64,000 bases of DNA. Origin: Heterodera schachtii (taxonomy: Eukaryota; Nematoda; Chromadorea; Rhabditida; Heteroderidae). The first letter of the stretch is position 1. Each line of letters begins with the position of its first letter. The stretch lies in NCBI GenBank assembly GCA_023374025.1, contig SIJG01000011.1, positions 1,431,317-1,495,316 on the forward strand. The letters run 5' to 3'. Of the stretch, positions 1-11,803 are shown one piece after another. Under the pieces are notes generated by a model. It saw nothing but the letters and a program-made list of their open reading frames with translations, had not been told where the DNA came from and did no database searches. Position numbers and translations under genes: made by a program.

Positions 1-10
1 ACACTTTTAG

Positions 11-1331
11 CAGAGGAAAAGCAGCAGAAGGAAAGTGTTGGTCAACAGAAATTGGATGGAAAATATGCCGTGGTGGACAAAAACAATGTTTTGGGTGGGC
101 ACAATTGGCAAATGATTTAAAATTTAAAAATTGGCATTATTTAAAAAATGCGATTTTTGAGAGGGGGCTAAAGCTGATATTATAAATATTTAGATAGTTA
201 AAATTATTTATTGCTCATTTAAGTTGCTTTAGTGACGTCATCGGGCGACAAATCGCCGCCGGTGGTTATCTCAGCGAAAATTGAAAAGGTGAAAGGAAGC
301 CTTCACTTTTCAAAAATGCCATTTAAATTCCAGGAAATGCCTAATTCGAAACAACAAAATGGTTGGGATGCCAAAGTTTGCCACAAAGACATCGAAATCA
401 TTGGGGAAAAGCAATTGACGATCAATTGCAAGGCCAACAGATTTGGTAATTAATATTAAATAATTAAAAATAATTAATTAATTAATTTTTTAATTAGGAT
501 GGCGCTCTGTTTTTGCAAAATTTCCCATCACAAACTTTTGTCGTCCCGGCATTTTTTACTTTGAAATGAAAGTCATCAAATTGGAAAGGTGAGACATTTG
601 GAGGATGAGCCAACTTTCGTTAGGACGTATTATTTATTCATCATTTAAGGGACTAATTTTACAAAAATTAATTTCTTTTACTTAATTTATAATTTTTGAA
701 TTCTTTTATTAATTTATAATAATGTTAACAGTTTTGCCACGATTGGATTCGCCACGAAGGAAATGCCATTGGACGGATCAATTGGTCAAATTTTGAACAG
801 TTACGGGTACCGAAGCGATGGCTCATTTGGCTGTAATGGCATCAATCGGCCGTGCAAAATGCCATTTGGCCAAATGCCAATGTCATTATTTGACGTGGCA
901 ATGCAATCGGCGGACGTGGCAATGGCATACAAATCATCGGAATTTTCCACTGGCGACGTGGTCGGATGTGGCATTTTCTTGGACACTCAACTGATCTTTT
1001 TGACGAAAAATGGCCGACGAATGGGTTGGCTAATTAAAATTAAAAAACAAATTAAATAATTTAATTTTTAGATTACTCATCATTTTTCATTTCTTCTCCC
1101 GCCAATTCTCTGTTTCCGTGCGTTTCTTTGTGGGCGGGCGACAAAATCGAGGCGAACTTTGGGCCCAATTTCAAATTCAATTTGAACACTCTTTCAAGAA
1201 AGCAAAAAGAATGGATTAAGACGATAATTTCTTTTCATTATTATTTTTATTGCTCTTTGTTTATTTTTTTAATTCCTTTCTTTCTTTCATTTTTATTTTA
1301 TAACGATAATTTCCATTTTATTTGTATTTAA
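11..1331 (+). CDS. Coiled-coil/SPRY domain protein, 5' partial (SPRY-A)
   Basis: Five exons chain in phase: 11-94, 233-445, 498-588, 732-1024 and 1072-1331. The gene starts before the window. The first exon is Gln/Glu/Lys rich, like the coiled-coil exons of the paralogues. The SPRY (B30.2-like) domain runs from NGWDAKVCHKDIEIIG through WRSVFAKFPI, YFEMKV, VVGCGIF and FLTKNGRR to IEANFGPNFKFNLNTL. SPRY domains bind protein partners; expanded families are typical of cyst nematodes. Exon 4 carries a Met/Ala-rich insertion in the middle of the domain that the paralogues lack. The usual stop after NTL is lost by a small change (ctctttcaag here, ctctttaaaa at 6481), so the frame reads on for 44 codons into former 3' UTR and ends in a strongly hydrophobic stretch. 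The join from exon 1 to exon 2 is the least certain. Family call is firm; function is unknown. Confidence 0.7.
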
Positions 1332-1454
1332 TTAACTTTTATAAAAATGTTCACTTTTCAACTCGATTCAATTTTTTTTTCTCAAATGGGTTCAAATTTT
1401 GCAGAAAAATCTTACAGAATTTTGCTATTGACTGAAAAACTTCAAATAATAATT

Positions 1455-1710
1455 GGTACTTTTCCGTTTTGGGGCCAAAGTTTGAATATTTTTTTAATCA
1501 ACAGTGGGCGAGTAGAATTTTAATAAATGCTTGACTCGTGTTTGTGCGAATTCCTCTGGCGCGTAAAATGTCAAAACCCGTGGCGCAGACTCAAATTGTG
1601 GCATTTTTGCCTCCGAAACAATTTTGGCGTGTAACTTTAGCAATGCTACGCGTCGCTGTTGATTTTGATTTTTAAAAATTCAAACTTTGGCCCCAAAACG
1701 GAAAAGTACC
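1455..1710. mobile_element. MITE, hAT-like, 256 bp
   Basis: The two ends are perfect 33-bp inverted repeats beginning GGTACTTTTCCGTTTTGGGG. Both sides carry the same 8-bp direct repeat TAATAATT (1447-1454 and 1711-1718), the target-site duplication size of hAT transposons. There is no coding capacity, so it is a non-autonomous element. Its GGTACTTT end resembles that of the element at 24944. Confidence 0.85.
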
Positions 1711-2987
1711 TAATAATTTTCATTAATCATAAATAGGGATATATGTGAAATTATTTCAATTAAATATGGGCATATTTTATGCCAAAATAAAAGCAAAAAC
1801 TTTTTTTAGACTAAAAATTGGAATTTTTCTGTTTATTTTTAAAATTTTTTTATCTGTATATTTTGTAAATATGCTAAGCAAAAAGAAATCCGAAACTTTT
1901 TACGACTCGCGGCTCGAAACTGAGACTTCTTCAAAAAATGTTCTGCTGTGCACTTAATAATTGAATTATAAGAAAATTATGTTTTGACGCTTTTTCGAAC
2001 ATTTTTATTTTATTTCTGACCCTGCTGTTCTGAGAGGCGTCTCCAGAAAAAATCCTTGGGATTTTAAATGAGAGGATACGAACATTTTTCATCATCCGCA
2101 CTCCCCTCGCTGGCGATTTTTGGTGAATTTTGAACAATTCTAAAGGATTGGTTGTCCGGCGCCGGAAAATCTCGAAAATTTGGATATTTTCTAATGACTA
2201 GGACTAATATTTTTAGCTTTTTGCCTATTTTTTTCTGAACTCCCCGTAGCCTGAAACGCACCAAAAACATGTTTTTTTCTGTTGTTGTTAAGCTACTTTT
2301 CGAGTTATTGGTGCCTATTTTTAGGCTTTTATTTTTAGAGCCTAAAACGCCTAAAAAATTTTGAAAAAAAAACCGTCTTTAACTTTTTTTTTAGACAATT
2401 TTTGAATTTAAAAATAAGGTAACTCAATACTGATTTGACTTATTTACCTTTTTGAATGAATTTTGTCATTTTACACCCCCTAAATTTGAGGCTTTTAGAG
2501 CCTATTTTCCATTTTTAGAGCCTTTCAAAAATATTTGGCATTTTGTCCTTAAAAATTTTCAAAAAAAAAACAATAAAATCCCGCATTACCCAAAAATGCG
2601 GGATTGCGGGTTGGGATCCCGCAAAATCCCGCGCAGGGTCCCGTCCCGCGACGGTCTCTAGTTTTTAGAGCCTAAAAACATTAGCCCTACTAATGACCTA
2701 AGTAATTTCGTTTTTAAATAATTAAATACAAAACATTTTTCCATAGCTTTTTACAAAGTCTTTTTCTAATCTCTGAGATTATAAGCAAATCCGATTTTTC
2801 GATTTAATCTTTAAGGAATAGGCACTTATTTGTTTAACGAGACAAATTCCACATATATTTTTTGATGCTTAAAATTTACTAATTTTACATGGTTTTTACT
2901 TTTCTGCAAAAGCCAAACGCTGAATTTGAATAAGCGCTCCGTGAATATTGAATTGGAGGAAATTTTTGTGGCGGAAACGGTTTCAAG
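1711..2987. other. Intergenic, repeat-derived
   Basis: No gene seen. Around 2300-2700 are several copies of a GCCTAAAA/TTTTAGGC motif that recurs at 7090 and 31700, suggesting an old dispersed repeat. A CCCGCAAAATCCCGC run near 2580-2650 ends in CGGTCTCTAG, which looks like the right end of the element family found at 2988. Confidence 0.4.
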
Positions 2988-3079
2988 TAGAGACCGGACC
3001 GGTCGGTTTTTTTCGGTTTTTTTTTTGATTTTCGGTTTTTAACCGAAACCGTTCGACTGACCCTATTGTCCGGTCTCTA
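2988..3079. mobile_element. 92-bp MITE, TAGAGACCGG family, hAT-like
   Basis: Ends are TAGAGACCGGAC and GTCCGGTCTCTA. The flanks are identical 8-bp repeats GTTTCAAG (2980-2987 and 3080-3087). The interior is CGGTTTTT/AACCGAAAC palindrome. A larger member of the same family is at 9280-10486. Confidence 0.85.
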
Positions 3080-3564
3080 GTTTCAAGGACCTGACGTCTT
3101 TTATAATTTTTGCTCTCAAGTGATTGCTATTTATGAAATTTGTGAATAAGTATTAGAAATCAGTTTTTAAAATTTCCATGACTTAAAAAAAGCATGTAAA
3201 ATGAGTACATTTATAGGCATCAAAAAAATATATGTGAAATTTGTCCCGTAAAATAAATAAATTCCAAGGAACAATTCACTTGGATCCCTCCTCTCTTCTG
3301 CTTAGGTCATCATTTTGCCCGTAATTATATTGAGTGACTCCAATAAATATGTTAAGCTGAGCAAAAGAAGTCACTAAATGTTCATTTATTACTTCTTCAA
3401 TTTGTTTGGAATATTGTTTTTGTTATTTCTTTTTCTTTTTTTTATTACAAAAAGATAATTGTTTAAAAATTATTAAACTTCTTTAAATTATAAAAAGTAC
3501 CCAAATTTTCTACTCCCATCATCAAATCCAATTTGATAATTATAAAAAAATTGAACAGAAAAAA
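3080..3564. other. Upstream region of SPRY-B
   Basis: AT-rich spacer with no open frame of interest. No promoter motif is clear enough to call. Confidence 0.3.
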
Positions 3565-6488
3565 ATGTCAATTTCAACCGATTCAACAAATAGTAGCGAA
3601 TTTTCATCTGATGATTATGGTAATGAGAAAAGGGAGAAACGGTAGAAAATTTAAATTTGGGAATCGATATTGATTAAATATAATTTAAAATTAATATAAA
3701 TAAATAAATAATTAAAATGTTTTCTTTTCAGAAATGAATTATGATGAATTGAGTATTGTGAAAGAAGAAACTGTTGTTAAGACAAACGGTGAATCATTCA
3801 CTGATCAGCAACAAATGAAGGTGGAAAAAATTACAAAAAAAAATATATTAATTTAGAAAAAATATTAATAATTTATTAAAAATTTAATTTAGTTTTTATA
3901 GCGAAATTTCTTTTTAGAAACTCAGTGAAAAGTTTGCCAAAATGGAAATGGTATTGAAAATCACAAAACTTGAGTTCAAAAATGTGAGTTTTACAAAAAG
4001 AGTAATTTTTGAAAATTAAATGTGAATTGCTAATTAATGAAGAAATAATTAAATGGAAATTGCTAATTATTAAGAAATAATTAAATGTTTAATTATTAAA
4101 TCATTTTTAGAAGGCACTTCAAGACAAGTTGAAGCAGCAGAAAACGAATGCACTGCTGGCGAAAATCGAAGCGGAGAATGGAAAAATGAAAAAAGAAATT
4201 GAGAAAATGCAGGCAAAAATGGAGCAGTACACGTACAAGTTGGAGCAACTGCAGAAAAACGTAATTTTCGAAAAACAAATCTCAAAACTTTGGCACTCCT
4301 TAAACTAAGAGGAACGAAGACCGAGTTGAAATCCATTTTGGTGTTTTTTTGAATTTATGAATTCAAAAAAAAAATCTAACTTAATTTAAATTTGCTTTAA
4401 GCTGCTGAGAAATCCGATGCTGAAGAGGAAAATCGTAAACTGAGAAATGAACAGAATGAAATGAAGGAAAAGCTGAACAAATTGGAGGAGAAATTGGGAG
4501 AGAAATTGGAAAAATTAGACGAGGAGGTGAGTCACTAACAAAATATAAAAATTTTTAAATTCCTTTGAAAGAAACAACAAAATCTGTTAACAAATTTCTC
4601 TCACTAAAATTTTAGCTCGAAAAAAAAATTTGTTATGATAAAAAAATTTTTTAAATAATTAACCCTTTTTATTGCATTTAAAAAAATTTTTAGTGTATTT
4701 TGAATTAATTTTAATTTTAGAAAAAGGCAGTCCAAAAAGAGCACGAGAAAAAACTGATGGAACAAATTGTGACATTGCAGACGAAAGTTGATAAAATGGA
4801 AATGGAAAATCAACAGCAAAAGGGTAAGGGACAAAAGAGAGAGCAAAGATTACTGTACCTACCGTAGCATTATTTCTACAGTGATCGGTCGTTCCGTAAA
4901 ACCTGTGAAGGTGTAATAAAATGAGAAAACAAAAACATAAACTATCTTATTGCAATCATCTAGTAGCTGTAATACTCTGTCTGTCTGTTAGAATATATAA
5001 TTTCAAAGAATTTGCAAAAAATTTTGATGCTTTTAAGTTGTATTCTGGTAGCTTTTAGTCCATGTTTTATGATTTTTGAGCTTTTAAGTTGATATCTCAG
5101 GTTTTTAAACTCATATTTAATGTCAATATTTGGTGGTGTTTTTTAGTCCATATAATTTATAACTCTACTCTAAGCAATCAATTTTAATTAATACTATTCG
5201 ATACCTCTTATTGTTCGATTTCTATGCATCCATTAAATTTCAAAAATGTTATGGCCCTAAAATTTTATATCTCGTTTTTTTCGCATTTTTTGATTATAAT
5301 GTTTTTTAATTTTGCAAAAAGTTTTTCACGTTTATATATTCTTGTAAAGAATAATTAAAGCCACCGATTGATACTAAGAATGTAAAATATGACTTTAAAC
5401 AATTTTTATGTATTTGTTTTCATTCATTTTATTACCCCTTGGCGTTACGAAACGCCAATAATTTCATATTTATTTTTTAGTTTCTGTCGATGAAATCAAA
5501 AGGTCACAAATTGATCAGAAGAGAAAAAACAATACATTGGAAAAGGATCAGAAAGAGACAAAGATGGAAATGGTGAATGAAAAGCAAATAAATATTAAAA
5601 AATTAATATAAAATCATTTTATTATATATTAAAATATTAAAATTAAAATAATTATGTTGAATTTTAATTTTACGGCCTTTTTAAACTTCCGACAAAATTG
5701 TTGGGATGCCAACGATTGTCACAACGAACTCGAAATCACTGATGAAAAAAGTTTGACGGTCATTCACAAAGGAAAAGAATGTAATTTTTTAATTTTTAAT
5801 TTAATTTAATTATTATTATTATTATTTTAAATTAAGTTGAGTTTCGCACTGTCTTCGCTACCCATCCAATTTGGCTTGACAATAATTCCTCCGGCTTTTT
5901 TTACTTTGAAATTTCAATTCAAAAATATGCAAAAGTAACAGAATTTCTTGCCCAAAACGGGCTGAAAAAGTATCGAATAAAGAATTTAAAAAAGTTAATT
6001 TATTTGCAAATTGTTTTAAATTTATTTTAGTTACTCTTACGGTCTTTTTGGATTCGCCGTCAAATATCACCACAAATTGGACGGAAATGACTTAGGCACT
6101 TATGCATATTTAAGCATTCGGCTTTTTAGCATTGACGGCAGAATGTATAAAGAAGACCCAGCTAAAATTGATTCTTTCAAAGAAAATGATATTGTCGGAT
6201 GTGGCATTAATTCTGCCACCCGACAAATTTTCTTCACCAAAAATGGACGGCGTCAGGGTTTGTTAACAAAATAATAATAATTATAACAAATTTATTATAA
6301 AAGCCCTATTTTTGAAGACAATTTTTCAAATACCACCAAAATACAGTATTCCAATGGTTACAGGTGCCTTCTATTTGGTCAATTATGTTCCTGAAGATTT
6401 GTTCCCATTCGTTTCTTTGCTGAGATTTGATGACGAATTCGAGGCGAACTTTGGGCCCAATTTCAAATTCAATTTGGCCACTCTTTAA
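3565..6488 (+). CDS. Coiled-coil/SPRY domain protein (SPRY-B)
   Basis: Eleven exons close into 420 codons: 3565-3619, 3732-3820, 3918-3983, 4111-4260, 4410-4526, 4721-4823, 5481-5572, 5675-5780, 5837-5969, 6031-6257 and 6364-6488. Residues 1-48 are Ser/Asp/Glu rich (MSISTDSTNSSEFSSDDY). About 49-224 is a long Lys/Glu/Gln coiled coil. The SPRY domain fills 225-420 ([63 protein letters not shown], stop). There is no signal peptide and no membrane segment. Two oddities: the acceptor before 5675 reads CG instead of AG (the copy at 15205 has AG), and exon 9 needs the downstream donor at 5970 to stay in frame. The gene may be young and intact but mis-spliced, or a recent pseudogene. Confidence 0.65.
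4890..5455. mobile_element. Probable MITE in SPRY-B intron 6
   Basis: Imperfect inverted repeats face each other inside a 657-bp intron. The left side has GTGTAATAAAATGAG near 4910; the right side is the reverse complement of GGGTAATAAAATGAATG near 5425. The outer ends share CGTTYCGTAA. No target duplication could be fixed, so the borders are approximate. Confidence 0.45.
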
Positions 6489-7095
6489 AAAAGCAAAAAG
6501 AATGGACGAAGGCGATAATTCATCTAATTTCTGTCATTTTTACTTTATTTATGTTTTTTTTAAATTCTTTTTCAATTTTGCTTTTGGCTTTCTACTAATA
6601 CTATTTTATTTGCTATTATTTTCGTTTATTAAAAAGGTTGATTTGGTGACTCACAAATAAGTTCCAAGTTTTTTCGAAAAAATTCTTATGAATCTTAAAA
6701 ATTGATACGAGGAATCTTCACAAAATAATTTAATTTTCGACAAATAAGGATGACATTTCTCGACTATTGGCTTTAAAATATTTTTAATTAGGAATATTTT
6801 GCCAAAAATCTATTCTAATAAAATTGTGTTCGATTTTATAAAAATATGTATATTTTTTGGCCAATTGAAAATGCTCCACAGTAGGCCATAATTGAGCATT
6901 TCTGTATTGCTTATGGTGGTTTTCTGAAATGCTAAAGACCTAAGTAATTTCGTGCAAAAACAAATAGTTTTCTATAGCTTTTTACAAAGCCTTTTTCTAT
7001 TCTCAGAGATTATTACAGAGCTCTATTGAAACTATTCTTACCCCGATTTGTTAACCTAAGCAAAAGAAGTCAGCAGATGTTCACGATTACCGTTT
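6489..7095. other. 3' flank of SPRY-B, no gene
   Basis: T-rich 3' UTR-like sequence followed by AT-rich spacer. A stretch with ATTTCGTGCAAAAACAAATAG near 6945-7050 repeats material seen near 2700-2790 (GACCTAAGTAATTTCGT), so part of this is a dispersed repeat. Confidence 0.35.
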
Positions 7096-7290
7096 TTAGT
7101 GCCTAAAAATTGAAGCCCTACTCATAGGCACCACGACAAATCAACAAATCTTAGAGGAATTGCTATGATGACGTGGGAAATGTACTCATTCATATAAATA
7201 TATTTATTCGACAATGAGAAAAATGACCATAAAACATGCATAAACAGGGCAAACATATTACAATTATTAAAAATACACATATATATGGCA
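7096..7290. repeat. Dispersed repeat, inverted copy at 13701-13890
   Basis: About 190 bp including CACCACGACAAATCAACAA reappears inverted at 13701-13890 with a few mismatches. It lies just downstream of the AT-hook gene stop, so it may be a mobile fragment or part of its 3' region. Confidence 0.6.
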
Positions 7291-7473
7291 TAATTAAATA
7301 GAACAACAAACATTTGTGGGAGAATTACATTCAGCAAGACAATGCCACAGGGATATGGACATACAATATATACATATTCATACATAGAGATACAATTTCT
7401 CTTTTTTAAATTGGGGGTTAGTGTTATTATCGCGGTGGTCTCGTGAAGCAGCATTCTTCTCCGGCTGGCTCAT

Positions 7474-8507
7474 TCATTCTTCATCCTCCTCGCGATTAGA
7501 GCCCGATTCAGAGCGTTCTTCCTGCGCCTTCTTGTTGCCCGCACGTCCTCCGCGCGACGCCTTCTGTTTCGTGGAACGTCCAGCAGCAGCGCTCTTGCGA
7601 GTTGGTTTCTTCTTCGTCTCAGTGGCACTCTCTTCGGAATCTGAAAATTCAATTTCATTAGGGTTATACAATTGAAATTGTGCCATTCCCCACCCCCATT
7701 CAACTCACGTCCACTGTCGCGCGGAGAGCCTGCAGCTTCCGCCTCGGAGTCGGCTTGCTCCTCCTCCTGGTCCGTCTTCTTGGTTGTTTTGCGCCCACGC
7801 GACTTCGTCTGTTTGTTGGCACGTCCACCGGCAGTCTTGCGGGTTGGCTTCTTCTTCGTCTCAGTGGCACTCTCTTCGGAATCTGAAAAGTCAGTTCAAT
7901 TAATGGACACAAATTGGAATTGTGCCATTCCCACACCCCGTTTCAACTCACGTTCGCTGTCCTCGCGGCCACTGTCGGCGGCTGTTCCGCTGTCCGATGG
8001 TTCGGCTTGTTCCGCTTTCTTGGCAGGGCGTCCGCGCTTCTTGGTGGCGGTGTTGGCACGGCGAGGAGCAGGCGACTTCTTCGTTGACGGTTTCTTCACG
8101 CGTCGACCAGGAGTGCGACTGCTCGGGCCCGGCGCCTTCTTCTTCAGCGGTTGTTTCTTCTTGCGCGGCGTCTGAGAACGTCCTCCTCCACGACCGGCGG
8201 GCGAGCGACGACTCTTCGGGCCTGACTTCTTCGGCGAGCGACCAGGACGACCACGACCAGCAGACTTCGTTGACGCGGTGGAGCCGTCACGAGCTTTCTG
8301 CTGAAAAAAGGGGAAATGAATGAGTGACGACGCAAAAGGAATGCGATCCGAAAATGGCACTTTGGCTGCCTTTTCCTTCGCCGCTTTCTGTGCCGCAATC
8401 CGTGCCGAGCGTCGCAGTGGTTTGGTCTCGCCAGCGCTGGCCGCACGTTTCTTCGTCTTGCGACTGCGAGCACGGCGTTGTGATGTTGTTGGCGATTCCG
8501 CAGACAT
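7474..8507 (-). CDS. AT-hook basic nuclear protein
   Basis: Four exons on the minus strand (8507-8361, 8300-7952, 7882-7709, 7640-7474) close into 278 residues. The start MSAESPTTSQ was chosen over an in-frame Met 22 codons upstream because that extension is a Ser/Asn-rich leader. The protein is very rich in Lys, Arg, Ser and Pro and has two AT-hook-like cores (GRGRPGR near residue 66, KKRGRPAKK near 140), plus LRRSARIAAQ. Such motifs bind the minor groove of AT-rich DNA, so a chromatin role in the nucleus is likely. Exons 3 and 4 are a tandem duplication: both begin SEESATETKKKPTRK, and their preceding introns are also alike (GTGAGTTGAA, then GGAATGGCACAATT). The C terminus is acidic (EEDEE). 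Exact family is not assigned; a histone-H1-like or HMGA-like protein is possible. Confidence 0.75.
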
Positions 8508-9279
8508 TTTGAACGTTTTGTTGTTGAACTTGTTGACGGACGATGATGATGATGATTGGTTGACAGATGGCAAAATGTGTGAACGCTAAATGAATGGGTG
8601 ACAAATTTAGAAAACAAATTGATGAATAAAAATTAAAATGAAAAAAAATGGAGAGAATGATTTTTGAGTCGAAAAGTGGCCATATTTATACACTTTTTGA
8701 GTGTGATTTTCGCAGAAAAAGGAAAATTAATGATTAGGGATCATTTTTTTATGTAAATACATGTTTTTTTCCTGGATTCTCCATGCTCTAATTAGTAGGA
8801 AAAACACTTTCTTCTTTGTGTTTGCGAACAAAAGTTGGGACTTTTATTTACATATTTTTACATATTTTCGGATTTTTCTACATATTACATATGTACATAT
8901 TTTTATACATATTTTGGACTTTTTCGCATTTTTTCGTACATATTTTGCATTTTTTGAGAATTTTTAGGGAATTTTTTTATGAAATACCCCCAAAAATATC
9001 CAAAATTTCGCAATTTTTTTCAAAAATTTTGAGAATTTATAGAAATTTTTTGCGAAAAGCAAAAATTTTTTTTGAAAATGTGCCCCAAAAAATAGTTTTT
9101 TTTTTCAATGGAATACCAAAAATTAATTTTTAAATTACTAAAATATAATTTTAAGGCTATTTAGGTCATTTTTATGGCAATTTGTGCCTATTTCACCCTT
9201 AAAAAAGAATTTTTTTCCAAAAAATCACCATTTAAAAAATTTTATTTACATATTTTAGTACATATTTCTGGATTTTTGT
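8508..9279. other. TACATATTTT-rich spacer
   Basis: After the AT-hook gene 5' region, 8830-9270 is dominated by irregular copies of TACATATTTT. The pattern resumes at 10487 after the element at 9280-10486, showing that the element split this region. No gene. Confidence 0.5.
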
Positions 9280-10486
9280 TAGAGATCGGACCGGTCGGTT
9301 TTTTTTTTCGGTTTTTTTCGGTATTTTTCGATTTTCGGTTTCGGTTTTTAACCGAAAAAAACCGACCGAGAAATTTTTGAGTTTTTCGGTTTTTTTCGGT
9401 TTCGGTTTTTTTCGGTTTTTTAACCGAAACCGTTCGACCGAAATATTTAAAAAACCGAAACAATCGACCGACTTTTTTGACAAATCAGTTGACCATTTTT
9501 TTAAACAAAATTCATTAAAAATTCTTAAAATTTTCCTCCGGCGGCGCCTTTCGGCACCGCCGACCCCAAAAAGCTATCTTTTCTTAAAAAATTAGCCCAA
9601 AATCTCAAAATTTGGTATTTTTAGACAAAATCTGCTAACAAATAGTATTAAAATTACAAAAAAATTTCCCGGCGGCGCTTATCAGCACCGCCGGCCCTAT
9701 AGTTATTGCTAGAGCTATCAATTAAAGCACAAAAAATCGCAAAATGACACTGCAAAAAGGCACAAAAATCCCGAAAAAAGCATGAAAAAAGGCATTTAAA
9801 TTTTTTAATTAATATTTTTAGGGGGAAAACACGTAAAAACTAACCAAAAAACTAAATTTTGCTGATTTATTGATAATTCAATAGTTTATAATGTTTTTCA
9901 ATAAGGAAATTTTTAAAAACCTAAAAGTTTTTATCAAGAAAAAAAAAGAATTTTGGCGAACAATTTTTGTGAAAATTTTTCAATACATAAAGGTAGATTC
10001 TCTGAATTTTTTTAGATCATTTCTTAGGGATTTATTTTTCCGATTTTTTTGAATTTTTAATGGAATTTTTCGGGAAAAACGCCAAAAAAGGCACCAAATC
10101 GCTAAAACTAATCTTTATGGTTTTTTAAAATCAAGGAGCAAACCCATGTTTTTTGGCTGCCTTTTCTATCATTTTCCAAACCTTTAGTACACCATTCGAT
10201 AGAGCTTCAATAGCATTACAATTTAGTTCAGAGGTGATCTTTAGCTTTTTCTGTTAATAAAAATGTTTTATTGCTTTTTTTGGAAAAAATATAAAAATTC
10301 AAAAAAAACCGAAACCGAAACGATATACCGAAAATTTTTCTTCGGTTTTTTTCGGTTCGGTTTTTTTCGGTTTTTTAACCGAAACCGTTCGACCGAGAAT
10401 TTTTTGAGTTTTTCGGTTTTTTTCGGTTTCGGTTTTTTTCGGTTTTTAACCGAAACCGTTCGACCGACCCTCTTGTCCGGTCTCTA
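9280..10486. mobile_element. 1.2-kb TAGAGAYCGG-family element, hAT-like
   Basis: Ends are TAGAGATCGGACCGG and the inverted CCGGTCTCTA. The 8-bp target duplication ATTTTTGT is perfect (9272-9279 and 10487-10494). Each end holds long CGGTTTTT/AACCGAAACC palindromes. The interior holds two GC-rich hairpins (CCGGCGGCGCC near 9537 and 9668) and no transposase frame. Confidence 0.8.
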
Positions 10487-10573
10487 ATTTTTGTACATAT
10501 TTCATACATATTTCAGTGTTTTTTATACATATTTTATTTACATATTTCGGGATTTTTCTTACATAAATAAATG

Positions 10574-11268
10574 CGGTCGGGGTCGTTTTCGCGCCGTCGT
10601 TTTCGCACCGCCGTTTTCGCGCCGTCGTTTTCGCGCCAGGTTCATTTTCGCGCCGTCGTTTTCGCGCGGGGGTCGTTTTCGCGCGGTTGCATATTTGTAA
10701 AATAAATAGGAGTATGTATTAAAGAAAATTTGTTTTTCTGATCAAATAAATATAGCTCCCAACTATTCTGATCAGTGATCACGAATCAGAAATCAAATTT
10801 CAGTTAGAACATCGCTTATGGCCGCAGAATCCCTGCGTATTTGGCATGCGAAGAGGTGGTCAGGTTCGGATTCATCCGGAGTAAAAGATTTTTTGTTTTT
10901 TTTTGGTGGATTTCCACACCTAATATGTCGACTATATTAAGTTTTAAAGTGAATTTTTACCAAAATTATGACAACTTCGTCCCACAAAATGATCATAATT
11001 ATGCCAATGCCAATTTGAATCCCGAAAACATTATCAATTTTCTCACTGGTATTTCCCGAAACTAAGAAATGCCACCTTAGTTTGTTCTGAAATTTTTCTT
11101 GCTTTTTTGTTAAATTTTTATAAGAAAAATAATGTTTTTTTAGTTTTTTTTTCTTTGGCGCGAAAACGACCCCCGCGCGAAAACGACAGCGCGAAAACGA
11201 ACCTGGCGCGAAAACGGCGGCGCGAAAACGACAGCGCGAAAACGACGGCGCGAAAACGACCTGGCCCG
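10574..11268. mobile_element. 695-bp element with GTTTTCGCGCC repeat ends
   Basis: Both ends are about 110-bp inverted blocks built from tandem GTTTTCGCGCCGTC-like units. The outermost bases are CGGTCGGGGTCG on the left and, inverted, CGGGCCAGGTCG on the right. An 8-bp duplication AATAAATG flanks it (10566-10573 and 11269-11276). The interior shows no coding frame. Confidence 0.8.
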
Positions 11269-11276
11269 AATAAATG

Positions 11277-11803
11277 ATCCCTATTAATGATCGTAAAATT
11301 TAAAAAATCATTGGCGTAAAAAACAAACGCCAATGCATTCAAAGAGAAAACAAAGTGTATTTATGTTTGATAAAATTCCTAATCATGGGAAATCCAGCTA
11401 ACTAATGCCGGGTTTGAATGCCAAGATGGGCTTTAAACTTACATTTTTCTATCTTCGATGGACTAAACAGCTTTAAATAAGCGATTGAAAGTGATTGTAT
11501 GTGATAGTTTTATCGTCAGCAAATTTTTGAAAAAATAATTAATCTTTCAAACAACGTAATTACTGTTCCTAATAACCCAAAAGAACAAATTTTCTTAAAT
11601 TTATGCTCTTTAAGACCAAATTCTTTGTCATAAAAATAATTTCATTGCGTTTTCGGGGGGAACTGACCACGATTCCGGTATCCATTTCGGCCATTTCGAA
11701 CCCCGGCCCCGAATTCGAACAAAAAGTCGAAAGGCCAAATTTTTGAATTTAGCACTTTTGGTTCAAAAAAAAAACCAAATTTTCGAATTTAAATTTCGAC
11801 AAC
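11277..11803. other. Spacer with fragment of a dispersed foldback repeat
   Basis: Around 11640-11800 is one arm of the repeat seen in the 32.4-35 kb array (GCGTTTTCGGGGG, ACTGACCACGATTCCGGTATCC, AATTCGAACAAAAAGTCGA). No gene. Confidence 0.5.

Noticed and set aside
4070..4846. Minus-strand Phe/Leu-rich frames across SPRY-B
   Set aside because: Antisense shadows of the coiled-coil exons.
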